A DNA stretch of 64,000 nucleotides from Channa striata (taxonomy: Eukaryota; Chordata; Actinopteri; Anabantiformes; Channidae). The notes beneath the pieces are model-generated. The model was not told where the DNA came from. It saw only the letters and a list, made by a program, of their open reading frames with translations, and searched no databases. The stretch lies in NCBI GenBank assembly GCA_033026295.1, contig CM065173.1:13764517-13828516 (forward strand), read 5' to 3'. The position numbers and the translations under genes were made by a program. Shown in pieces: positions 1 to 12,100 of the stretch; the stretch's first letter is position 1; every line of letters starts with the position of its first letter.

Positions 1-47
1 TAGTTTGTTGTTTTGAAGACAGGCAGGATGCAAACATGTGTACTCAC

Positions 48-198
48 CAGATATGTGTCCTTCTCTCTCTGGGTTTTCTCATTGTACCAAGGCTCATCCT
101 GTCCAGGCTTGCTCTGCCACACATATTTGAGTGTAGTGCACACTAGTGCCTTGCTCAGCAGTATGCAGAGGTAGACCAGAAGAAAGGCATTGATAGAC
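48..198 (-). CDS. atp11c: atp11c coding exon 11 (M3); last exon in window
   Basis: This 151-nt exon completes a lysine and then encodes SINAFLLVYLCILLSKALV (M3), CTTLKYVWQSKPGQDEPWYN and EKTQREKDTYL. The acceptor is TTTTTCAG. The donor GTGAGT at 42-47 shows that the gene continues to the left of position 1. Confidence 0.96.
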
Positions 199-3100
199 CT
201 GAAAAATGAATCCATTGAATGAAAACCAATCATATGTCATGTATTGTCATATTACAGTCTTTGCTCTAAACTTACTTCTCCACAGCAGAGCGTTTCTGAG
301 ACTTGCCCTGGTAGTTGAGAGCCATCTTTGTCTCCATGCCCGTGTAAACTGCAACGCCTTGAAGGAAAAAAAAAGGGGATTTGTTTTTTAGGTAGTGAGC
401 TTTCCATATGAATATAAATGAATGCAATAAAATCAATACTGTTTGACTCACCACCGATTTTCTGAGTGTTCTTTAAAGTTGCCCCTTTCAGCAATAAGTT
501 TTCTGGCCCCAAAGACCTGCAAAAATCACATCAGTACATCAAATACTTTAGTCACAGAGAAGCTGTGCAATCCACACACTCTTATAATCTCTAAATGGAA
601 ACCTGGCAGGCAAGCTGGCATTCCCTTCTAAAATCTGCAGGGACAATACACAGAATGACTGCAGTATGGGCTTACATGGGTCTCAGTGTTCTTGAGAAGG
701 ACACATTTGTTTATATGGCCATTAGAAAGCAGTCAATGATAAATGCCTGTGGGAGTGTTTTGGAAGCAGTGGCTGAGGCAATGCCAACACATTTTTAATG
801 TTCGTTTGCAATGAAGGGTCAATGGAATAATGATTTGTGGTGATGCAAAGGAAAACAAATGAGTGCCTAAGTAACTGTCTTTTGATTTCTTTTCTTTCAT
901 TTAATGTAGCCTGAGTTGGTTATGTGTCAGGGTACTCACCTCACTGCGGGCTCCTCATTGCTTTTGTAGATGTGCATACGGCCAACAAACCTAGAGCAAA
1001 ATTAGCGAAAATATAGGGTTTTAAATTTACAGGTGCATGTAACATTTGTTCCGCATAATATTCGGCCAGTGAAATGTTTTTAACTTTATTTATCCAAATC
1101 AATTCATAGTTTGTTACCTTTACAAAACTGCACTAAATGGCATGAGTGCAGTTTTGTTGTGGTATAGAAATTAGCCAATTACTTAGTCAGCAGCACGCGG
1201 TCAGTTTTATTCACTCTGAAAAGTAGCTGAAGCATTTGGTGGCTGTCTTAACACATGTCATCATTCTGTTTTCTTGTTGTATGGCAAGACATATGCCCCT
1301 TGCCCAAAGGGGGAGTCAAAGTGTCTGCACTGAGCTGAGACTATTACAGGTAAATAAGAATCAACTCTGTGCTGGGCCGACCGAATGTTGCTGTAAATAA
1401 TAAACCCACTCTCAACCATTCCTAAAATGAAACCAACTAAACTCAACAACAAACCCTCAATGCCAAATCCCCTCAATTAAAATACTTAGATTAGTCACTC
1501 TGAACATTGTTAACTGGCTTTAGCTTAATCCATTGCCCAACAAAACACAGGCAGCACATGCTTGTACGGCAAATCTGTTAGGGCCACATGATGAGTGCCT
1601 ACTTGTAAAGGTCAGGCTGTGGCTGTTCACACTCGATGGTGGCATTGAGAGTTTCAAGATCCTTCTCTGTGTCTGGTACTGTGTAGTGGGTCTAAACAAG
1701 AGGAAGAGGGAGAAAAACACAATGTGAGTTCAGACTGAATTGATTATGTGGCTTACACTACAGCACAAATAGGCAGAAAGATATTTTGGGGTAATTTAAA
1801 AACTATGATTAAAAGTACAATAACAACAATAATAATTGTTTTGTTTGTAGAGCCAGCACAGAAGTTCAACATACTTTATGGTTTGACTCTCCATCCAAAC
1901 TGGCTGTGGTTACAAAACATGTGCCGTCATCTCGGCTAGACTGCAGCAGTATTAAATCACAGGGAAAGGTCTCATCTTCCTCTACCTCCACAACATCTCC
2001 AACCTGGTTAAAGAAGCAAAACCAAAAACCACTTGTTAGAAACTTTTTAGTTAGCTGACACTTATTGGGGTGTGGCCTAGTTGGTCAACACTCACTCACT
2101 TTTTACCTCTCGGGGTAGGTCTGCCAGCTACTGACAAAGATTTGGCTTGTACGGCTTGTCAAATATTTACTTAAACTTTAGTCCCATAGCTGAGAGAAGC
2201 TGCCTACAGTTATACAAAGCCACTTTGTTTTGGTCTTGACACCTGGATGGTGATTGCCAGTGGTGTCAGCAGCACTAGCAGCCCTCTAACAAACTGGACG
2301 TGACATGGTTCACTTTAAATATTAAAAAAATCTTCAGAATATATAACCCTCTTAACCTTCAAATTAAAAATAAAAACAAATCAAAAGAATATTATTACCT
2401 AAATATTATAACCTGCCCATAGCGTCCTGGATACATACACTGATATTTGAAGATCTAAATCAGTTCAGCAGACAGGGCATTTTCTCCCATGTGTATACAA
2501 ACACAGTTATGTGAAGCTGGCAGCAGCCTCTGTCTAGCCATATCTCCAAGGAAATACTTATTCCTGGTATCTAAGTTAAGATGTGGCTGCTGAAAGTTAC
2601 CTTGATCTTTTCACTCTCCTTCCGTATCCTGCGGCCGTCCTCTACTACCGTCACTGGATACTTATTCACTTCATTGTCAGCCTTGTGTCGTAGCCAGTCC
2701 TCATAGCCCTGTGGAAACATATCAATTTCAGAATTGTGTTATTTGCATAGTACAACTACAGATACGTTTGGTCCTCACTAAGGAGTATCAACAGGAACAC
2801 ACACACACAGGGGGCGAAGGGGGCTACATTCTATGGATGGCCAGTTTAGTGTCCAACAGACCACCTTAGTGTCCCACTTCAAACCTGGCCGAAGACGGCC
2901 AGTGCACGGCTTATGTATTTTCAGAAGGAAGTCCACCCATTGTTGTGTTGTCAAAGCCCCAGCAGTACACCTACTAAAAAGCCTGTCCTAAAACAATACA
3001 TCTAAAACTGGGACATAGTAGGAAGAGAATCAAAGAAACAGACACTTCCTTTGATAATTGGTATCTCTACAATAGAAATGCCCTCTCTCCCATTTGCTCA

Positions 3101-6100
3101 CACTCCCAGAGAGCCAATTTTGTCTTCTCCTCAATCAGAATTCACCAGTGGAGAACATTAATACAAAACCCAAGAGAGCATTAGTTACATATTTTATATT
3201 TATTTTTTTAAATCACAGCGAGGAGAAACAGGGGGAATTACAGGCAGGGAGACTGCAATATAATAAAATACAACATGGGGAAATCAGGAGATTGCAATAT
3301 TCCTGTTATCGTCACTTATTATACTCACTAGGCAGCATCTTACCTGCTTGATAGCAGTAACTGTAATAACAAAAAATAAAGGTAGGCCACTGGTGACTGG
3401 GCTGGTGGGGGTGTCCACTATCACCTAGTGAGAAAAATACAACAGAAATGTCACATTAACAATCAACCATAAGCATGTGACCTTGTGACAAACACTACTA
3501 AATCTTATGGCAGCACATGTGTATCTGCAGTTACAGAGGGAGGAATGTTTGGTCACAGTTTGGAAAATGGGGCATGCCCACTAAATGTAGGGTGTAGCTT
3601 AGTTCTCTGAGGCGTTTCTGCTATTTCTCAAATTTCTTTAACACAGGGATGACATTTTCATTTTGAATGGAGGGAGGCTCTAGACCATAGAACTCTTAAT
3701 CAAATGGGCCGGTACTTATGCTGTAGGCGTGCCAACACTTCCTTGTTTGTGCCAAGGCAGAGGGCCAACACAAAGCTTGATTGGACTCATCTTACCTGGT
3801 TGAGCACTGTCTGAAGGAATCTAGTGGAACAGTATGCCAATAAAAAACATCAACACCACTTGGTGGTTTTAAATTATTTGTTTTTTATAAAAATATTATG
3901 AACTGATAAATGCTGATATGTCATAATGGGTTATGAACTTTGACCTTTATCTTTTATCAATTACTGTACATGTTTTACCATAATTACCACAATCATTGGT
4001 TAAAATAATTTTTTTTTGCAAGAATAATTGCATTTTTGTACTTTAAGTAAAACGTAGATAATCTGCTTAGTACTTATACCTGAGTAAAACATTTAGTGGT
4101 ACTGTTATGGTCGAGTAGTGAATATGGTTAGGTATAACATTTATTTGGGTGTGTGCGCGTGTCAGCCCAGTGATCAGGTAATCCCAAACAAGCTTTTGTG
4201 TTCCTTAATACCATCATAAGATGGTTTATCTGGCATTTCTGAATCTGCACAATGTATGCTGCTCTACCCCCGAGTCAGAGACCGTATTACAGCTCTTACA
4301 GACATGGTACATCCTGCTTATTGATATTCTGACCAGGGGCATTACAAGTTGTCAGATACACATCAGCTCACGTAAGAACAGGAATGCATCTAGAAGCAGG
4401 ATCCAGTGTTTTCCTTTGCTCAGTAATCACAAACACACAGCCACAGTCTGAACTCATACAAACATCTACCCTCTCTCTCACATGCATGTGCAAACACATA
4501 ATCAGGAGCAGCGAGCTACTAACCTAATCAAGCTTTACTGCGATTACAATTAACTAGAAGATAAATCAGTTGCATGGCAGAGATGGACTAGTGCTCTCTG
4601 ACTATTTGGAGGAGTGGCGATTCAGAGGAGTCAGCATTATATCATATTTGTAGATGTTAGTGATCCCGGTGAGACTAAATATTTCTGCTGCAGTAACCTT
4701 ATGTGTAAAGATCCAGAGGTGACTCAAAAGGTGCTAAATGCGCAGTGTGTGTATACAAAGCTGGTACATTAGACTCTGTGTTAAACACCTGAACACACGC
4801 CTACAAGGTTACAAGAAACTAGTGGATTATTTTCTCTTGAGAAAAGTTCTAACTAAACCTGTTCATATTAACCCTTCTATGTATGGCATTTCTTATTCAT
4901 GTTTGAATTACAATTTTCCTAATCACAGGAAAAAATTCCAGCCATAGAAAGCAGTGAGGGCAGTGTTTCCCTCTGATGCAGCAACCAGATGGCCAAACTT
5001 GACAAAGGATGACTGCAGCATAGAGAGAATGATTTATACAAAGCCAAGGTTGTTTGATTTAGATTCATCGTTGGCACTTCTATGACTAACTGGATGGCAA
5101 CTGTTCAGTGCAGAACTATAAAAGAAATAGTTGTGTATTTTTTAGTATTTGTTCATCAACCGGGATTCTTAAAAAAAGAAAAAAACAATCCTCACTAAAC
5201 GTTCCTCCTCTGCACCAAATGTAAAGCCAGATATAAACAAAAAAGAAATCTCAGTAATAGGAGTGAAGTCTGTATTGCTGATGTTCATCACAGCTAAGAA
5301 GTGTGTCAGAGTAAGTGACAGACAGCATGTCCCCTTAGGTTCTTAGTGCAGCGCTGTGGGTTCTCCTCCTATCCCTTTGCCATCTCCTTCCTTTACTTTC
5401 TCGAGCTCTCATCACTGTTTCTCTTACTCTCTTACAGTGCTCTATTCCCATTTGATCAAATTCAAGCAAAGACATGGGTGGTTATTTATAGGAGAGTGGT
5501 GCTTTTTTATCTGCTTGTGTCTATTTGTGGCGCTCAGAAGTACAGAGGGCTTCCTGGCTGCTGACGTCAGCAGTGCAGTGCTGCAGAGAGATGGAGGGAA
5601 TATAAGAAACAAAGGGAGAAAGAAAGACAGAAAGACTGAGGCCAAAAGGACAAAAGAGAGAAACAAAAGGGGGTTGGAGGTTGCATGAAATTTTGTTGCT
5701 GTTGGAAAATTTGCATGAAGCGTCTCAGGGGAAGTGAGAAGGTTTATTTCTGTATGTGAGAAACAAATTCAAAATGAGTGCACAGAGTCTGTGTACCTGT
5801 TTCTCTCGAATATAATAGCAGGCAGGCTGCATGGGTATAAAACTGAGTGCTTGGGATAAGAAGCCCCTCAAGAGAGGCTGGATTAGTGGAGAAATGCCAA
5901 CCATGCTGCAGCTTGGGTAAACACAGTCAGCAAACCCAGGACACCCACTGAGTCATGCACCATGTGCACATGCACATACACATAGTATATAAAGTGTATT
6001 TAAACGCATTCTACACTGGCCAAATCACACACTGATAATCCTTGTGTGTACATGCAATAGCGGGCCGTTTGTGTGAGTGATGCAAACATGACTGATGGTT

Positions 6101-9100
6101 TAACCCCTCATGCATATTATCACAAGACAATTTCACACATTAGCTCACAACTGCTCAAAATCCAGGTATAAAGTTGTGCTGTATGTACTGTAAACTGCAT
6201 GGTCACTTTAGAGGCTGCAGTTACTGCTGCTGTAAAACTACATACCATATTCCACAGAGATCATACAGCTGAATGAACCCTTCTGTAAAATATTTGCACC
6301 TAGGCTCTCTTTCAGGTGTGTGTGGGCGTGTGTGTGTGTGTGGGCATGTCTTCATAGCCTTGTGTGGACAAATGTTTTTCAATCCCATTGCTGGTGTTGT
6401 GAGGATGATTTGACTGGTGCACAAAACTTCAAATGGCTTTTGAGGGTCAAGACTGGGTTTTAGGGTCAGGATTAAATTTAGGTTGTGTCACTCACAAGTA
6501 CAGTAAGACAAACAGGTGTGTGTGTCCACCCTGCATTTCTATTATTTGTTGTCTGGTCTCCTTTGCAAAATATATTTTTATCTCAATGACATTTCCTGAT
6601 TATGTTTAACTAACCAACCAACTAAAGCAGACAACTTGTAAAGTAAAACCTGGGGTGTGAACCGTAAATTCATCTGGAATTAAAAAAGACACTCTTTAAA
6701 AATACTTGCAAGTGATGTGCTTTGGGACAGCAGCACTTGCATATTTCTCAGTTCTGGACAGTGCTGTGCTTCTGGGAGCTCCAGTGAGCTCATTCAGACA
6801 GTATGTGACAAGAGAAAGGACAGGCGCAACAGAAGCATATGTTTACACTAGGGGCTGTTAGCTGCCAGAGTGTAGGTTGCTACTATTATGAAAGAGCCTA
6901 GTTTCTATCTCCGTGGATCAGAAAAAGGTTCAGAAAAAGAATGAGGTGGTGGACAAGCAAGTACAGATGCAAGCAACAAATCTATTTTTTGGGGGGAAGA
7001 GGAGCGGAGAGGTCACTTAAGTGCACGGAACAGGAAAATAAGCATGCCAGTCAATGCATTTTCATCAGCGCTCTCGGCCAGATCAGAGTTTCCACTTAGG
7101 AGGATAGTGCAGCACACAGCAAGCTAACAATTACAAAAAAGACTTGGAGAATGTTGAAAAAAACAAATAAGACAAATCACAAATTTAGTAAAATATGCCT
7201 TTTTTTCAAAGTGACAAATGCATTGACAATAAAACCAAATCCACTATTTAAAACATTTGATTTGAAATTTAATTATGAAAATTGTGAGCTTGCCTGAAAC
7301 TACGTAAAAGCGTATTTCAACCACAGATGATCTAACAACTCTTTAGCAATCAAGTCGAAGGTTTAAAAAGGGTGACCTGCATATATCTGGCTTTCTTGCA
7401 TTTAAATGGACACTTAGTTTGAAAGATGGACGAACAAAGTACTTAATGAATGTCAAATATCAGAACAAAAAATAAATAACATTATATATGCAAAATGAGA
7501 TTACAACTAAGATCACTTGGGGCAACTGAAATGTATCAATACTTTTAGAAGGCAAGTAATGGATGTGTAAGTTTTAAGATATGTGTGTATGTATTTATAC
7601 AACTTTTACATTTTATTAAATTCTGACTTGGTCTATTTATGTCTTGTTTTTTTTACTCTTCCTTTCTTGAAAAGTTCACAGAACACAAGTCGAAACACTG
7701 CCATGGGTACATGCAAATGAACACACACTAAAACTGACACTCCGACACCTTTCAGCCATGTAAGGCACACATTGTGTAGGCCTCAACAAGTTTAAACCTG
7801 CTTCATAGTGTTATCCAAGCATCCACATGAAGACAAATGACACATCACCATGTTTTACAACACCACAATGACCAGCAAAACAGGTATGATTTCACTATTA
7901 AACCAAGACTTCATGCTTTACCTGAACCAGAAAGATGATAAGGAAGTAGAAATTGGCAATTCTTCTAAACTGCTCAAACAGGTTCTTTGGTAGGAAGTTC
8001 CAAACTGTATACTGTGGGTGAAAAGAGCAAAATGCATGAAAATCACAGAGAAATAAAATTACTGTTACAGTTTGTGGTCTGCTCATTTCTATGGATTTTT
8101 GTCTTTCATGTCTGTTTTCAAAAAAACTCTAGGAGGTAAAAAAAACAGGCTTGGCAGGAGGAGAGAGAGAGAGATTAGAAGCTTTCAGCATTCACAGACT
8201 CTTGTGTATGTGTATTCTGTCTGAGCAGGGGAAAAGGAAGAGGAAAGGCAACTTCAATAGCTTGCAGTCTCTGTTCTCTGAAGTGCCCAGGGGAGACAGC
8301 CTTTGGGGGGACCAAAGGTATTTCATTTATTCACATTAGCAATGTATCTCTTAATTTGGCTAAACTTGAAAGTAAAGTCAGTGAACATATCAGACTGGTG
8401 AATGTTTGTGTGTACTGTTCTTTGTTTAAAAGGCTGTGACGACTGATACCATCAGGGTTAAAGTGACACTTATCTGCTTAAATCCCTGAAAGAAGGCTCA
8501 ACAAGACCCTGCTGGTAACACATAAAATATCAGGGTAAAAAAAATATATACACCTACATGCACGCACTTCTACAAACACACACTTCTACAAACACACTGG
8601 CACACTATAGCAATAAGGCACTGTTTATAAAGGGGAATTTCTGCATGAGAAAGAGTGCTGAAATGCAGCGACAGCAGAATGGCCCATCTCATCTTGCCAG
8701 AGAGAAAAGAGTGAAAGTAATGAGAAAAGGGGGGTGGCAGCACTGTGGGGTGGCTATGTGTGATGGTGCAGTGGCAACGGAAGCAAGAGTGGAGAGGCAG
8801 AGATTGGTCATTGCTTAGTGCAACAGCAACAGGATGATGGAGAGCAGAGGTATGGAGGAGCATAAACACTACAGGCGGGGTAATTAAAGACTGTTTACCC
8901 CGATATGCTGGCAGGAGCCGATTGATTGGCCCATCCTTACTGGGACCCTCTGCGCTACTATAAATCCCACCGCTGTCCTATTCCCACACCGCTTCCTTCT
9001 CCTCATCACTTTCACCGCTTAAATCTATAAGCCAGCACCTGCCTGAGACGGCAACTAACACAGAACTGAGGACTAAGATTTAGATGAGGGAGAGGGTGCG

Positions 9101-12100
9101 GTCCATCAGCCCAGGGGAAACGACCAAATTGCCCACCCTGCCAGAACATTAATAGCAGCCATGTATTACCACAGCCAGTGGTCCCCTGACAGACAAATAA
9201 TCACCTTCTGTTGGGAGCGAGGACAAGCATGTGGCGATGCAGCGAAAAGACGGACACAGAAAGGAAGGCATGGGATTGCTTAGGACCGTTGAAGTCCATT
9301 CTGCATTCCAGGTGTTAGATAAGTGAATATAAATGGCTGAAGGCAGTTGAAATAAAGAGAAAGCTGAGAAACAAACTGTTATATGAATTTCATCTTACAC
9401 AGTGTGCAGCCAGACTGGAGCCATGGCATGTGAAAGGGGGCGTGCTTACCTTGGAGGACACAATCCTGTTGTCACAGAATTTGGGTGGGATAAATGCCTC
9501 ACTGGTGTGGCCTGACCGCTGACCAATGAAGATAGTCCTACTGTCTACTCTTCTCTCGTCATTGCCCAGCTAGAGAAGGAAACAGAAGAGAAAAAAAGGT
9601 GAGAAAAAAAAAAAACAGGAAATAGCTGTTGTGGGTACTTATCTTCATCAGGGCAGACAGACAATTAACATCAGTCGCAAAATGACAATACAAGTCAAAC
9701 TCCACAAACCATCTGAAATACAGATGTAAAATCAATGAACGAAAGTAACTGCTTTGTGGTGCACTGTTATTTTATGTACTGGAAATCCACAGTGATCACA
9801 AAGGATTTGTTGTAGCCATAAAAAATGTCTTCTGAGGTTCAAATTCCACCCAGAGTTTAAAGAATTAAAAGATTAGAATTCTAGAGTGGTGCAGAAAATT
9901 AAAAAGACTTGAAAAGCACTCCACTGGAAAAGTGTTGTACACAAGCCAATAATTCAAAGAGGAGACAAGGAAAAGTATGACAAGGGTCAACAGGCCAAAA
10001 TGGTGATTGTGCAGGGACTATAACTTAATTTCTTCGCTCCCAGGTGGTCACTTGTCGTTAATAAATGAGTAATAAATGTGGGCAGCCAGGAGAAAAATGC
10101 TATGCTCAGATTTATGGGTCGAGCTAGGTCTTTCATGACACACCAATACAGAGAGACACACACACACACACACACACACATACACAGACACACACACACA
10201 CACACGCAGGGCTGCATATAATGTTTTAAAGAACAAATACTGTAGGAACTGAGTCAGGAGCAAAAGACATAACGGATTTCTCTTAACATGAGGCGGCCAC
10301 CACATTGCTCATCCAAAAAGGCAGGTATAACAATGCAAGTCCGGGAAGACAGTCATAAGTTTACAGGAGTATAAATGAGGACCTAAATATACAAGAAATT
10401 TAAGAGATTAATCATTTCCTTTTCCCTTCCCTTTATACTTTTTAAATTTAAAATGTGATTCCAGCACTATGTGGAACTGCTTAGAGTCATTATTTTGTGT
10501 GTGAAGTCACCGGAGGCTGTAACTACACATAATTACATTTGTTCTACAAAAGCTTTGCAAGCAGCATTCTTAAAACTTTGTAATAACCGAGCAAAAGCAG
10601 AGAGGAAAGTTAGTAGATCTGATCTCACAACTGCACACAAAGTAAAATACGGCCTGAAAAAAACTGGCCTACGCTGTGCGCGCACACACAGACATGCACG
10701 CGAAGCTAAGAAATGCAGCAACAAGACTAATTTAGTGGATAAGTATATATGTACGGGATAGCATGGCCCTAATTTCACAATAAATAAATACTTTTCAGGG
10801 GTAAAATACCTGTACAATAAAAATAAAAAAAATTCAGCACTATGATAGTCAGTTGACCATTCAGTGCACCAAATCAGGTAGTATCTGATTTGGTGGACAC
10901 AATCAAATAATCTAGTAATCATGTAATCATGTAATCTGTATGTATGTGTGTGTGTGTGTCTGCCCTTCATTTTCGTTCCTCAGTTAAGCAAGAAAGCAGA
11001 TGTGAGAATTTATTCATTTTTGAAGTTTTTTTTTTTTTAAATAAAATCTGAGATACAATTGTCCTACTTGAACATATTTATAGTTTATTTATAGTCGCTC
11101 AGCCTGCTCGACTTACTCCTACACACACTTACTTTGGTGCGAGCAAGTTGTTTAGATTGGTAACCATCACCGTTGTTAATATTTAACTCATTTAATTAGA
11201 CCAAAGCTTCAGTATGACACTTTTTAGATATAGTCAAATATAGTCAAAATATAGATATAGTCAATACTCTGAGATGCTACAGGCTTTCACACAGAATTTG
11301 ATGACAGAGTGAACTGATTTTGGTGCAACTGCTCGCTTGTATATTCTGGGTTTAAGTGCGATTTTTTTCAAGAAACACTGCAGCACATTAATATATAAAT
11401 ATTATCTTACTAATGTGGCCTATTGTTCAAGATGCTACTGCTGTTTTTGTGCATAAAATTACACATTTTTGGTTATGCAGACAGGGAATCTGTTTTAAAT
11501 AATATTAAGGCCAGTAATATGTGGGTTGAAGGGACAAATTACCATGAACATCTGATCATGGAAAAGCGCCAGGGTATGCGTTAATTATGGCCACCTGGAG
11601 AGCCGAGCTGCCCAAATTCTGCTGCCAACAAGAGGTTAGATGAAAGAATAGCCTGAAACATTTTGAAGTCTAATTTATGCATGTGAACACAAATAACACA
11701 GCACACACAACTCTAGTTAACAAAATAATATGCTTCTAAATGAAGGTCAAACAACACAAAAGAAACTGTCCTAATTCTGAAATATTTCTCTAGTCTCTCC
11801 AGTCCAGACAAGAGAAGGTAGCCAACAGGCTTACATAATACTCCGTTATGCATGAACAGCCATGTTCACACCTCAGTATGGCTGTCAAATCTACCATCCC
11901 CTACCCACTCGGCACATACACTGACACTTCTTCAGCAGGACCGGACAGACTGTCTGCCAGAGGATGAAGGGAGAGAGAAAGAATGTGAGTGGAAGAAATT
12001 CAAGTGCATCCAAGGACGCAATTACATCCAGGTTTTCTAAATCAAACAACAACCAGCCACAGGAGGACTAGCGAGCCAAGAACACCCCCATGGACTACCC

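Larger units (their letters stand above)
517..3343. other. short atp11c introns 4-8
   Basis: Introns 2709-3343, 2004-2600, 1692-1874, 991-1602 and 517-939 lie between the exons given above. They are AT-rich, and I see no RNA gene or intact transposon. A fragment near 2065-2160 faintly resembles a tRNA-derived SINE head, but not well enough to annotate. Confidence 0.6.
3425..7921. other. atp11c intron 3
   Basis: This is 4.5 kb of mostly AT-rich sequence. It holds a possible repeat scrap at 4037-4105, a GT-repeat at 6316-6343 and a CRE/MARE palindrome at 5558-5573 inside a moderately GC-rich, purine-rich stretch (5340-5720). No exon is evident. Long frames here lack splice context or family resemblance. 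Confidence 0.6.

Noticed and set aside
2065..2160. Possible tRNA gene or SINE head (GTGGCCTAGTTGG)
   Set aside because: No second-box match and no foldable cloverleaf. Too weak to annotate.
10867..10895. Hairpin as a microRNA precursor
   Set aside because: The stem is only 11 bp with no paired extension. Too short for a Drosha substrate.
10533..10970. 145-codon minus-strand frame in intron 1
   Set aside because: Exons 1 and 2 of atp11c join exactly without it, and it includes TG-repeat translation. No domain.
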